The notes under the pieces: model-generated
Databases searched by the model: none
What the model saw: the letters and a program-made list of their open reading frames with translations, nothing else
What the model was told of the DNA's origin: nothing
In this document: piece by piece, positions 1 through 7,059 of the stretch
Position numbering within the stretch: position 1 is the first letter of the stretch
Layout: each line of letters begins with the position of its first letter
Translations under genes and position numbers: made by a program
Source of the DNA: JAWLFY01 sp964462125
GTDB lineage: Bacteria; Planctomycetota; Planctomycetia; Pirellulales; Pirellulaceae
Direction: 5' to 3'
NCBI GenBank assembly: GCA_964462125.1
Contig: CAYWXT010000265.1
Span: 1-7,670 of the forward strand
Length of the DNA stretch: 7,670 nt

Positions 1-495
1 GACCGACGCGTCGGCCGGCACGTCGCTGGAAAACAGCCGCAGCTCGCCTCCGTTTTCCAGGTCCAAGACCATGTCCCGAATCCGCCGCATCTCCAACAGC
101 TCGCTAAGCGGTTCGGATACGGGTAGCGATCGGGTGCTGCGAATCGTTCCGGAAACCTCGACCGCATCGCCGATCTGCCGCGACGCAGTGACACGCCTCT
201 GAACCGAATCGGGCTCCAGTCGTCCGAGACGGTACAGCAGCTTGGCCAACTCGTCGGTCGCCGGTTCCGCCCCCATCGGCTCCGGCTCCTCCGCGACGAT
301 TTCCCGCAGCCGTTGGTCATCGAAACCCGCGAGCAACTCGATTGCCGAGTCGGCGTGCAGGTTGCCCAGCCCGCGGAGCGATCCCCCGGCCGCAATCAAA
401 ACCGCGACGACGATCAGGAGCCGAGCCGCCGGTGGAGACGTTCGTCGCGAAGGCTGGGTCGAGTTCATCGGTCGTTGGTTTTCTTGAAAGAACAT
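1..495 (-). CDS. Partial membrane-anchored or secreted hypothetical protein (C-terminus beyond the window)
   Basis: An open frame runs without a stop from 495 down to base 1, giving 165 residues with the C-terminus missing. I do not recognise a named family. The N-terminus is basic (Ser-Arg-Arg-Thr) and is followed by one hydrophobic stretch, about residues 24-43 (AARLLIVVAVLIAAGG), which is a signal peptide or signal anchor. The visible part after it is therefore probably periplasmic. It has a helical region (about 50-100), then a beta-patterned stretch (about 108-165) with alternating hydrophobic residues such as AVEVSGTIRS and GELRLFSSDV, which could be an OB-like fold. The start is uncertain. 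ATG 495 has GGAAA nine bases upstream and follows the previous stop by 22 bases. An in-frame ATG at 468 keeps the same membrane segment but has a poorer ribosome site. Together with the preceding gene (518-1582) it probably forms an operon. Confidence 0.72.
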   Translation of the reverse strand, partial: MFFQENQRPMNSTQPSRRTSPPAARLLIVVAVLIAAGGSLRGLGNLHADSAIELLAGFDDQRLREIVAEEPEPMGAEPATDELAKLLYRLGRLEPDSVQRRVTASRQIGDAVEVSGTIRSTRSLPVSEPLSELLEMRRIRDMVLDLENGGELRLFSSDVPADASV

Positions 496-517
496 GATGC
501 GGGATTTCCAATTGAGC

Positions 518-1582
518 CTAACGCTGTGTCTCGTCTTGATCGGAGCGATTCGCCTCATCGGTCTCGGCCAGCTGCTGCAGCCAATCATCGCTCCGTTCCA
601 GTTCGGCCCTGCGGAGTTGCCGGGCCCTGGCAGCGTCGCGCGAGGTTCGCCACGTCGCCAGCGCAGCGATGGCGATCCCAATGACGATCGCGAGCAGGGC
701 GACGGAGGTGGCTCCCAGGGGCCAATCCGACGTCGCGGGGTGTGGCGTTTCAGCGGGGGTTGTCCCAGTTGCCGCAGGTCGCGTCAGCCGCCCGATGACG
801 ACCGGCGTCAGTTCCACGCCCGCGGAGGAGCGGTAGGCCAAACGCTTCAAAAACCGGCCGTCAACGGTCAACCGGGGGCCGTCGGAAATGTCCGTCGGTC
901 CGGCCAGTTCTTTCAGGGTCGGGGGAATGTCCGGGACGATCGCCAGCAAGGGACGGTCGGTGCCGTCGTAGGGACGCAACCAGAGTTCCCAGTAGGTATC
1001 GATGCCATGATCATTCTCCGCCGCCTCCCGGAATTGCACCCGCGCCACCGCGCCGCGAACCCGCAGCCGCCTGCCCTGGTACAACTCCGGTTGCTGCAGC
1101 AGGGGCAAGACGCCGGCCAGCGGTGAGGGCTGCCGGTGGCTCGGCCGATCGGCTTCCTGGGCCTGGTCCTCTCGCTGGGTCTGGTCCTCTCGCTGGGCCT
1201 TGTCGAGAAACAAATAAAACGCCGCGAAATCTCCCCCCCGCCAGGGGCTGCCATCGACCACCTTCCGCAGCGCCTCGACCACCTCCGCATTGCTGCCGGT
1301 GCGGTCCTCCGCCGTGCGATCCACCGCTGTCCGCCGCGGCGCCACGTCAGTGCTGGAGGGGGGCGAAGCATCTGGAGCCGAGGGGGGAGCGGTTGCGGTT
1401 GTATTGGGGTCGCCGAAGAAGGGCTCATAGATTTCTTGCCGCCCCGCCTGATGCATCACGACGACGATCAGCACCAGGGCGATGATCAAACGCGTCAGCC
1501 TTCGAAACGCACCATCGGGTCCAGGTCGACCAGGGTTCCGCCGGTAGAGGGTCTCATCGCGCAGGTTGGAAGGGATACGCAT
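518..1582 (-). CDS. Hypothetical protein with two membrane helices flanking a periplasmic domain
   Basis: This 354-residue protein does not belong to a family I recognise. Helix 1 is about residues 30-44 (TRLIIALVLIVVVMH) and helix 2 about 291-310 (ATSVALLAIVIGIAIAALAT). Basic residues lie before helix 1 and after helix 2, so both ends are probably cytoplasmic and the loop between them periplasmic. The loop starts with a low-complexity Pro/Ala/Thr-rich linker (60-95), then a helical part (97-130), a short QREDQ repeat (130-141) and a beta-patterned domain (about 168-268, with LRVRGAVARVQF, WELWLRPYDG and PLLAIVPDIPP) that could be an OB-like fold. The C-terminal tail (311-354) is highly charged and probably helical. 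The start ATG at 1582 has no clear Shine-Dalgarno sequence but is the only candidate before helix 1. The gene diverges from the TPR gene at 1772. Long open frames on the opposite strand lack any such membrane logic and are shadows. Confidence 0.82.
   Translation of the reverse strand: MRIPSNLRDETLYRRNPGRPGPDGAFRRLTRLIIALVLIVVVMHQAGRQEIYEPFFGDPNTTATAPPSAPDASPPSSTDVAPRRTAVDRTAEDRTGSNAEVVEALRKVVDGSPWRGGDFAAFYLFLDKAQREDQTQREDQAQEADRPSHRQPSPLAGVLPLLQQPELYQGRRLRVRGAVARVQFREAAENDHGIDTYWELWLRPYDGTDRPLLAIVPDIPPTLKELAGPTDISDGPRLTVDGRFLKRLAYRSSAGVELTPVVIGRLTRPAATGTTPAETPHPATSDWPLGATSVALLAIVIGIAIAALATWRTSRDAARARQLRRAELERSDDWLQQLAETDEANRSDQDETQR
1160..1200 (-). repeat. Tandem repeat of 18 bases inside the two-helix membrane protein
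   Basis: Two adjacent 18-base units (1160-1177 and 1178-1195) differ at one position and are followed by five bases of a third. Read on the minus strand they encode the charged hexapeptide repeat Gln-Arg-Glu-Asp-Gln-Thr/Ala in the periplasmic loop. Near identity at the DNA level points to recent duplication or slippage rather than an old structural repeat. Confidence 0.85.
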
Positions 1583-1771
1583 GGGGCGGGTCTGGGAGGA
1601 ACGTTGATTGGGCGGGAGGGTATACCTTGAATGGCGCCTCCACCCTCCTTACCCTGTAATTGTGGATAGTGGGGCAGCAAACGTCACGCCGCTCGCCGCT
1701 TTTCTTTTTTCTCGATCCCTTGCTTGCCTGATTGGGCCGCGACCTGCGGTCAACCGTGAGTGTTGTCGAAC
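1583..1771. promoter_or_regulatory. Divergent intergenic region, presumed to hold promoters for both directions
   Basis: This gap of about 190 bases separates the leftward pair from the rightward TPR/ExbBD set, so promoters for both should lie here. I see no convincing -35/-10 pair on either strand. Visible structures are the 8-base palindrome GGTATACC at 1619-1626 and an inverted repeat with 7-base arms, GGAGGGT at 1615-1621 and ACCCTCC at 1642-1648, lying 33-66 bases upstream of the minus-strand start. A pyrimidine-rich tract (about 1698-1712) lies nearer the plus-strand gene. Any of these could be a regulator site, but none matches a known operator. Confidence 0.4.
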
Positions 1772-4700
1772 ATGAACCGCAGATTCCGGATCTCATCGGG
1801 GCGCATGGCGATTTCGACCGTTATGGGTCTCGCCCTGACCCTACCGTCGCAGGTGATCGCCGGCGAACCGGCAGCCGATTTCTTCAAGCGTCTCCGTTCT
1901 GCCGGCTACCACGATACCGCCGAACGGTACCTGGACCGGTTGGACGAGTACCCGGGCATCGATCCAGACTTCCGCTCGGCCATTGATCTGGAACGGGCCA
2001 AGGTGGCGATCGATGCGGCGGTCGCTGCTCGGAAGCCCGAAGACCGGGACGAGCATTTCGCTCGAGCCGAATCCGCCTTGGAGACGTTTTTGGAACAGGG
2101 GGATCACGCCCGGGTTTCCGAGGCACGGATGTTGTTGGGAACCATCCAGATGGGGCGGGCGGAACAACTGATGCTCGGGGAGGTCGATGACGAGGTCCGA
2201 GCGGCCGCGCGTGAGTCCTACCTCGCCGCCGCGGAGACCTTCGACTCGATCATCCAACGGCTCCACGAACAACTTTCCGAGATGCGTGGGGCGCGGATCG
2301 ACCCCGAGCAGGAGCCGGAGAAGGCCGCGCTCCGCACCCGCTATCGCAACGACTTCCTCGACGCCCGACGGCAAAGCGGCAACGCCAGATATTACGCCGC
2401 GATGACCTTCCCCGATCCCGCCGGTGACGGGAAACAGCTGCTCGAAAAGGCGCTCGAACAGTTCGCGGAACTGTACGACGACTACGGCAACAAGTACGCG
2501 TCGGGGGCGACCGCCGTCATGTATCGCGGCAAAGTTCAACAGGCGCTCGGGCAACCCGAGGAGGCGCTCGACAGTTACCTGCGGATGCTGGAAAACGAGA
2601 ATGACAACGTCGACCTGATTCGCGACGCGAAGCTCGAGGCGGTCACCGGTCTGATCGAGATTTGGCTCGACGATGATCCGCCCAAGTACGCCCCGGCGAT
2701 CGACCGCGGCCAGGCAATGGTCAGTAGCATGCGCCCCAAGGAAAGAATGTTGCCCGTCGCCCAACAACTTCGCATTCAGCTGGCCAAGGCTTACCTGGCC
2801 AAGGCCGAAAACAAAGACGAACACAGCTCGACCGAAGTGCGACGTGCGGCGGCGAACGGACGTCGCCTGCTCAACGAGGCCAAACGGATTCCCGGTGTCC
2901 ACCAGGACGACGCCCAGGAATTGTTGGCCAGCGTCGGCGTCGAGCCGGACGAATCGGAACTGCCGACCGCCGAGGACCCAGAGACGATTGACGAGGCCGT
3001 CGACGGGGCTCGGCAGATCCTGGAAAGCGTGCGATCGATGGAACAGACGCTTGAATTATTGCGGAACCAAGACGAAGAATCCGCCGACGTCTCCGAGCAA
3101 ATCGCCGAGACCGAAGCGGAACGGGAGCAACTGTACGCTACGGGCGTGCTGATCCTCCGCCGCGGCCTGGCCTTGGCCAATTCCGACACTGAGCAGGAGA
3201 CGATCACCCGGGCGCGACGATTCCTCACTCACCTGCTGTACCAACAAGGCCGCTATCGGGAAGCCGCGGTCGTTGGAGGCTTCATCGCCCGTTCCTCGCC
3301 AGGCACGGAGGTCGGACTGGAAACCGGCCTGCTGGCGCTGAACTCACTGCAACTGCTGATCTCGCAATCGGGCGACGCGGTCGGCCGCCGTCTGCTTCCC
3401 CATGTCGAACGGCTCGGCATGTACCTCGCCTCGACGTGGCCCGATGATCCCGAGGCTGCCGAGGCGCGCGGCGTGATGGTGCATCTGGCGCTGAGCAACG
3501 ATCGTTGGGATGACGCGGAGCGGCTGATCGGGGAGATGCCCGCGGGCCGGGAGAAGGCTCATTTTCAACGTTTGTTCGGCCAGCTGACCTGGAATCGCGG
3601 CCTTGAGGCCCGCCGCGACGGGGACGACGACCAGGCCGACGCGTTGCTGGAGGCAGCCATGGAGACATTGAAGGCGGGACTGGAGCCTCTCGCTGACGAA
3701 CAGGTCGCCCCCGAAGCAATGCAGTCCGCTTTGATACTGGCCAAAGCCCAACTCCATAACCAAGACGCGCAAGCAGCCCTGGAAACGCTCGATCATCCCG
3801 ACTACGGACCGCTCAAATTCATCGACGAGGTCGAAGCCCCCTCCGAAGCGTTCCCCGCCGACCTGTACAGCACCGAATTGCAGACGCTCGTAGGCCGGAT
3901 GACGGCGCCGGAAAGTGAAGATGCGGAATTGCTCACCCGCGCCGAGGCGTCGATGCAGAAGCTCCGCGACAGCGTCAGTGGCAAAGACGCCGAAGAAAAA
4001 CTGTTGCGCATCCTGGTACGGCTGGCGCGAGATATTCGCGAACAGATCGATTCGGCGTCGCCCGCCAAGAGACAGAGCCTGATCGACGCCTTCCGGGTAT
4101 TCGTCGACCGCGTCGCCGAATCGAGTCGCGATCAGGCGACGCTGCAGTGGGTCGGAACCACGCTGATGGAGATGGGCGAGTCGTTGACGGAGGCCGACGC
4201 TCCCAGGGCCGAGGGACAGGCCGCGGCGCTGATCAGCACCGCGTCGAAAGCGTTTCAGGAACTGGGAGGCGACCCGGACAACACGTCCTTGACGATTCGC
4301 TATCAACTCGCCCGATCCCGCCGGTTGCTGGGAGAATACAAACGCGCGATCGATGAACTGGCGTCGATTCTGAGCGAAAACGCCAACATGCTCGACGCCC
4401 AGATCGAAGCCGCCTTGGCCTACGAAAAGTGGGCGGCGGAGATCGCCCCCCAGTACCGCGGGCGAGCCTACCAATCGGCGTTGGTTGGGGCCCGTCCCGA
4501 CGCGTCCGGTAAAAACGTCATCTGGGGTTGGGGCAAGATCAGCCAGATGGCCAGCCGCAATCCCAAGTACCGCGACAAGTTCTTTGACGCCCGCTACCAC
4601 GTCGCCCTCTGCCGCTTTTTGATGGGGCGAGCGATGGATGACCCCAAGGTGGTTGAGAAAGCGATCTCGGATATCACCTCCGTCGAAGCCCTCTATCCGG

Positions 4701-4792
4701 ACCTCGGCGGCCCCGAACAAAAACAGAAATTCGATGTGTTGCTCAAACAAATCCAAAGAGAGGCCGGAGAAACACCCACTGGTTTACCGTAA
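1772..4792 (+). CDS. Large secreted TPR-repeat protein
   Basis: This 1006-residue protein has an N-terminal signal peptide: basic MNRRFR, a hydrophobic core at about 12-27, and a likely cleavage after VIA at residue 30. The mature protein is almost entirely helical and built of degenerate TPR-like helix pairs. The clearer ones are about 227-276 (ALEQFAELYDDYG, then GQPEEALDSYLRMLE), 485-505 (LLYQQGRYREAAVVGGFI), the region 560-640, and 844-890 (YQLARSRRLLGEYKRAIDEL). The C-terminal part around 915-951 (NVIWGWGKISQMASR) is the least repetitive. A Glu/Gln-rich stretch at about 405-458 could be a coiled coil or an extended spacer. No catalytic motif is visible. TPRs bind proteins or assemble scaffolds, and the position upstream of exbB-exbD suggests a periplasmic partner of that motor, which is inference. 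The start is ambiguous: GTG 1760 is in frame, but ATG 1772 gives the best signal peptide; neither has a strong ribosome site. Confidence 0.9.
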   Translation: MNRRFRISSGRMAISTVMGLALTLPSQVIAGEPAADFFKRLRSAGYHDTAERYLDRLDEYPGIDPDFRSAIDLERAKVAIDAAVAARKPEDRDEHFARAESALETFLEQGDHARVSEARMLLGTIQMGRAEQLMLGEVDDEVRAAARESYLAAAETFDSIIQRLHEQLSEMRGARIDPEQEPEKAALRTRYRNDFLDARRQSGNARYYAAMTFPDPAGDGKQLLEKALEQFAELYDDYGNKYASGATAVMYRGKVQQALGQPEEALDSYLRMLENENDNVDLIRDAKLEAVTGLIEIWLDDDPPKYAPAIDRGQAMVSSMRPKERMLPVAQQLRIQLAKAYLAKAENKDEHSSTEVRRAAANGRRLLNEAKRIPGVHQDDAQELLASVGVEPDESELPTAEDPETIDEAVDGARQILESVRSMEQTLELLRNQDEESADVSEQIAETEAEREQLYATGVLILRRGLALANSDTEQETITRARRFLTHLLYQQGRYREAAVVGGFIARSSPGTEVGLETGLLALNSLQLLISQSGDAVGRRLLPHVERLGMYLASTWPDDPEAAEARGVMVHLALSNDRWDDAERLIGEMPAGREKAHFQRLFGQLTWNRGLEARRDGDDDQADALLEAAMETLKAGLEPLADEQVAPEAMQSALILAKAQLHNQDAQAALETLDHPDYGPLKFIDEVEAPSEAFPADLYSTELQTLVGRMTAPESEDAELLTRAEASMQKLRDSVSGKDAEEKLLRILVRLARDIREQIDSASPAKRQSLIDAFRVFVDRVAESSRDQATLQWVGTTLMEMGESLTEADAPRAEGQAAALISTASKAFQELGGDPDNTSLTIRYQLARSRRLLGEYKRAIDELASILSENANMLDAQIEAALAYEKWAAEIAPQYRGRAYQSALVGARPDASGKNVIWGWGKISQMASRNPKYRDKFFDARYHVALCRFLMGRAMDDPKVVEKAISDITSVEALYPDLGGPEQKQKFDVLLKQIQREAGETPTGLP

Positions 4793-4825
4793 CGGCCGCC
4801 AAAGCACCCCATCGCGGAAGTTACC

Positions 4826-4856
4826 CGTCGCGGAATTCGCCAAGAATTCCGCGGCG
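4826..4856. repeat. Strong hairpin between the two TPR genes
   Basis: CGCGGAATTC (4829-4838) and GAATTCCGCG (4844-4853) are perfect inverted repeats around the 5-base loop GCCAA. The stem extends through one G-T wobble to 13 pairs (4826-4856). No T-run follows, so it is not a standard intrinsic terminator. It begins 34 bases after the stop of the large TPR gene, where it could act as an RNA-processing or 3'-end-protecting element, or be one copy of a dispersed palindromic repeat. The motif TCGCGGAA also occurs at 4812-4819 as a direct repeat of the left arm. Confidence 0.75.
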
Positions 4857-4936
4857 CTCCGCCCCGATGTCTCTGCGCCCTCGGCTGCGGTCTTGGCGAC
4901 CATCATCGACCTCCGTTTGAACGAACTGAACCCCGC

Positions 4937-6031
4937 ATGCCCCCATCGTTGACCATGAATCTTTTCGCGTCGCTCCTTCCGACCTCGATTCCCCGCTTGG
5001 GTGCCGTTGGACTCAGCTTGCTGCTCGGCCTGTCTACCGCGTCAGCCCAGACCGATACGCTCGAAACGGTCAGCGGAGATTCGGTGCGGGGGACGACGAC
5101 CAGTGTTACCCGTGACGGGGTGACATTGAAAACCGGCCAGGCGGACCAGACGTTTGCCCCGGCGCAGATCCGCAAGATCGTGTTTCAAGGAGATCCCTCG
5201 GCGTTAAGCCGGGGACGCGAGGCGGTGATGGACGGTCAATACGACCAAGCCCTGGAGGAACTGCGGACGATCGACCTGGAGAAGATCAACCGCGACGTGA
5301 TCAAACAAGACGCACGTTTCTACCGCGTGCTGAGCGAATCGAAACTGGCATTGGCCGGACAGGGCGACAAGAACAAGGCGGTGCTCGCGGCCCGGGAGTT
5401 CGCCCGCGAGAATCGCGGTTCATGGCACTTTTATGCGACCGCCAAGCTGCTCGGCGACCTGGCGCTCGCCCTGGAGAATCACGACCGTGCGATCCAGTAC
5501 TACGGTTCGCTCGACTCGGCTCCGTCCGCTGAGGCGAAGGTCGAAATGCGGTACCTGATCGGAAAGACGCATCTGGCCAAGGGAGACTTCGAGCAGGCGC
5601 AGAGTGAGTTTGAAAGTGTGGCGGGGGCCAGCATGGAGTCACCCGGTGCGGCCCGTTTGAAAACGCTCGCCTTGGCCGGCAAGGCGATCACCCTCGCCCG
5701 CTCGGGCAAGGAGGACGAGGGAGTTGAACTGGCGATCAGCCTGATCGACGACCTCGACCCGGACGACACCGAGATGGCCGCCCGGATCTATAACGCGCTG
5801 GGAGCCTGTCATGCTGTCGCGGGCGACGCCGAAGGGGCTGTCCTCGCCTTCCTCCACACCCATCTGATGTTCTCGTCCCTCGCCGATGCCCACGCCGAAT
5901 CGCTGACCGCCTTGGTCGAGCTGTGGGGGACGATCGGCCACGCGGACCGAGCCGCCGAGGCACGCCGCGAGCTCCGGAAACGTTATCCTGGCTTCCAGTC
6001 CGGCTACCGTTGGGGCGGTGGCTCGATGTGA
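4937..6031 (+). CDS. Secreted TPR-repeat protein with N-terminal beta-rich domain
   Basis: This 364-residue protein starts with a signal peptide (hydrophobic core about 21-33, cleavage after ASA at residue 37), so it is periplasmic or further exported. Residues about 40-85 form a beta-patterned module (TLETVSGDSVRG, GVTLKTG, then FAPAQIRKIVF), followed by a TPR-like array. The clearer helix pairs are about 90-110 (GREAVMDGQYDQALEEL), 164-195 (YATAKLLGDLALALENHDRA), 204-233 (MRYLIGKTHLAKGDFEQAQS), 282-312 (ARIYNALGACHAVAGDAEGA) and 318-351. The tail ends in GYRWGGGSM. There is no catalytic motif. It lies between the large TPR protein and exbB, and an adaptor role in the motor complex is inferred. 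In position and in having a TPR domain it recalls CpoB/YbgF of Tol-Pal, but the domain order differs: here a beta module precedes the TPRs. An in-frame ATG at 4955 gives a slightly shorter signal peptide and is an equally good start; neither has a clear Shine-Dalgarno sequence. Confidence 0.9.
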   Translation: MPPSLTMNLFASLLPTSIPRLGAVGLSLLLGLSTASAQTDTLETVSGDSVRGTTTSVTRDGVTLKTGQADQTFAPAQIRKIVFQGDPSALSRGREAVMDGQYDQALEELRTIDLEKINRDVIKQDARFYRVLSESKLALAGQGDKNKAVLAAREFARENRGSWHFYATAKLLGDLALALENHDRAIQYYGSLDSAPSAEAKVEMRYLIGKTHLAKGDFEQAQSEFESVAGASMESPGAARLKTLALAGKAITLARSGKEDEGVELAISLIDDLDPDDTEMAARIYNALGACHAVAGDAEGAVLAFLHTHLMFSSLADAHAESLTALVELWGTIGHADRAAEARRELRKRYPGFQSGYRWGGGSM

Positions 6032-6145
6032 TCGGTGTAACCGGACTTTTGCCGCCGGCAATGCGGCCGCTGGGCAGCTCCGCGGATACCGGCGTACTCC
6101 GATTCGAGTATCCTGATCCTACACGCCACCTTTTCTTACCGACTC

Positions 6146-6151
6146 GGAGAG
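6146..6151 (+). promoter_or_regulatory. Ribosome binding site of exbB
   Basis: GGAGAG lies 8 bases before ATG 6160. It decides the start: the frame stays open back to 5923 inside the previous gene, but the upstream part codes for no recognisable protein and would place 79 residues before the signal peptide. Confidence 0.8.
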
Positions 6152-6159
6152 TTTCGTTG

Positions 6160-7059
6160 ATGTTCGATGCTTGCGGTTCGTTCCCTATGCTGGCATGGCG
6201 GCGGCCGTTGGTCGTAGCCGTGATCGCCCTATTCACGTTCATTGGCATGGCTGGATCGGCGTGGTCGCAGAATGACGCGGCCGACGAATTCGGCGAGCCC
6301 GATGCTGGCGCCGCAGCCCCGGCTGAAGATCCGGCGGCCGACCCCCAGCCCGATGCGGACGATCCTCAGGGGGATGCAGACGACCCCCAGGGCGAGGGAT
6401 CGCCGGGACGCGGCGACACCCCAACCCTGCTCGGCTGGACCATCCAGTCGTTGGGCTGGGCCTACATGCTGGTCTTCCTGGCGCTCTCGGTGACCCTGGT
6501 CTCCCTGTTCGTCATGAACATGCTGGCCGCTCGGCGGGAGACGCTTTGTCCCCAGGAGCTGGTCGATAGCTTCGAAGAAAAACTGAACGACAAGGAATTC
6601 CAGGCCGCCTACGACATGGCCCGTACGGATGAATCGGTGCTGGGACAAGTCCTTTCCGCCGGGCTCGCCAAACTTTCGCGCGGTTACGGCAAGGCAATTG
6701 AAGGGATGCAGGAGGTCGGAGAGGAGGAGAGCATGAAGCTGGAACACCGGCTCAGCTACATGGCCTTGATCGGAAACCTGAGCCCAATGATCGGGTTGTT
6801 CGGAACTGTCCAAGGGATGATCAGCTCGTTCCAGGCGATCGCGATCGGCGGCTCGACCCCCAACCCCACCGAACTGGCCAGCGGAATTTCGACGGCGCTG
6901 TTCACCACCCTGGTCGGTTTGGCGGTCGCGATCCCCGCCATCGCGGCGTACAACATCCTTCGCAACCGCGTCACCCGGTTGTTGCTCGAAGTCGGCGTGA
7001 CCAGCGAAAACCTGATGAGCCGTTTCGAGGACTTCCAACCGCAGGGGGCCACGAAGTAG
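6160..7059 (+). CDS. exbB: ExbB/TolQ/MotA-family proton-channel protein
   Basis: This 299-residue protein is the channel subunit of an inner-membrane motor powered by the proton motive force. Residues 1-37 are a signal peptide (RRPLVVAVIALFTFIG core), followed by an acidic, proline-rich linker at about 38-88. The first mature membrane helix is about 97-121 (WAYMLVFLALSVTLVSLF), then a cytoplasmic helical domain (122-195). The family signature follows: ALIGNLSPMIGLFGTVQGM (202-220), then LASGISTALFTTLVGLAVAI (239-258), which match the conserved ExbB second and third helices lining the pore. E. coli ExbB and TolQ lack such a cleavable leader and linker; longer ExbBs of this type are common in planctomycetes and some other phyla, so this is not a broken gene. 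It abuts the first exbD (stop TAG directly followed by ATG), so the two are surely co-expressed. A separate promoter in the 128-base gap upstream is possible, but I see no clear one. TolQ, AglR-like and MotA relatives share the fold; partnership with ExbD proteins favours ExbB/TolQ. Confidence 0.96.
   Translation: MFDACGSFPMLAWRRPLVVAVIALFTFIGMAGSAWSQNDAADEFGEPDAGAAAPAEDPAADPQPDADDPQGDADDPQGEGSPGRGDTPTLLGWTIQSLGWAYMLVFLALSVTLVSLFVMNMLAARRETLCPQELVDSFEEKLNDKEFQAAYDMARTDESVLGQVLSAGLAKLSRGYGKAIEGMQEVGEEESMKLEHRLSYMALIGNLSPMIGLFGTVQGMISSFQAIAIGGSTPNPTELASGISTALFTTLVGLAVAIPAIAAYNILRNRVTRLLLEVGVTSENLMSRFEDFQPQGATK
6334..6396 (+). repeat. Three 21-base repeats encoding the Asp/Pro linker of ExbB
   Basis: Three consecutive 21-base units encode AADPQPD, ADDPQGD and ADDPQGE, ExbB residues 59-79. 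The units vary at synonymous and non-synonymous positions, so the repeat is somewhat old or is kept for composition. It makes the exposed linker between signal peptide and channel strongly acidic and flexible. Confidence 0.85.

Noticed and set aside
317..511. A 64-residue minus-strand open frame at the left end
   Set aside because: It is out of frame with the long open frame from 495 to the edge, which has a proper membrane segment and no stops.
494..1126. Plus-strand open frames opposite the two-helix membrane protein
   Set aside because: They are Arg/Pro/Gly-rich with no membrane or domain logic, whereas the minus frame has two clean helices and runs the full length.
1698..1712. T-rich tract that might end a plus-strand terminator
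   Set aside because: There is no upstream plus-strand gene and no convincing GC hairpin before it.
3344..4756. A 470-residue open frame on the minus strand opposite the large TPR gene
   Set aside because: It is a high-GC antisense shadow. The plus-strand frame is longer and has a signal peptide and TPR pattern, while the antisense product has no recognisable domain.
6033..6050. Possible terminator after the second TPR gene (CGGT, 3-base loop, ACCG, then TTTT)
   Set aside because: The stem is only 4-5 pairs and the T-run is short, too weak to call.
5923..6159. N-terminal extension of ExbB back to ATG 5923
   Set aside because: It overlaps the end of the second TPR gene, codes for Arg/Pro-rich shadow sequence and would bury the signal peptide. 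ATG 6160 has a good ribosome site.
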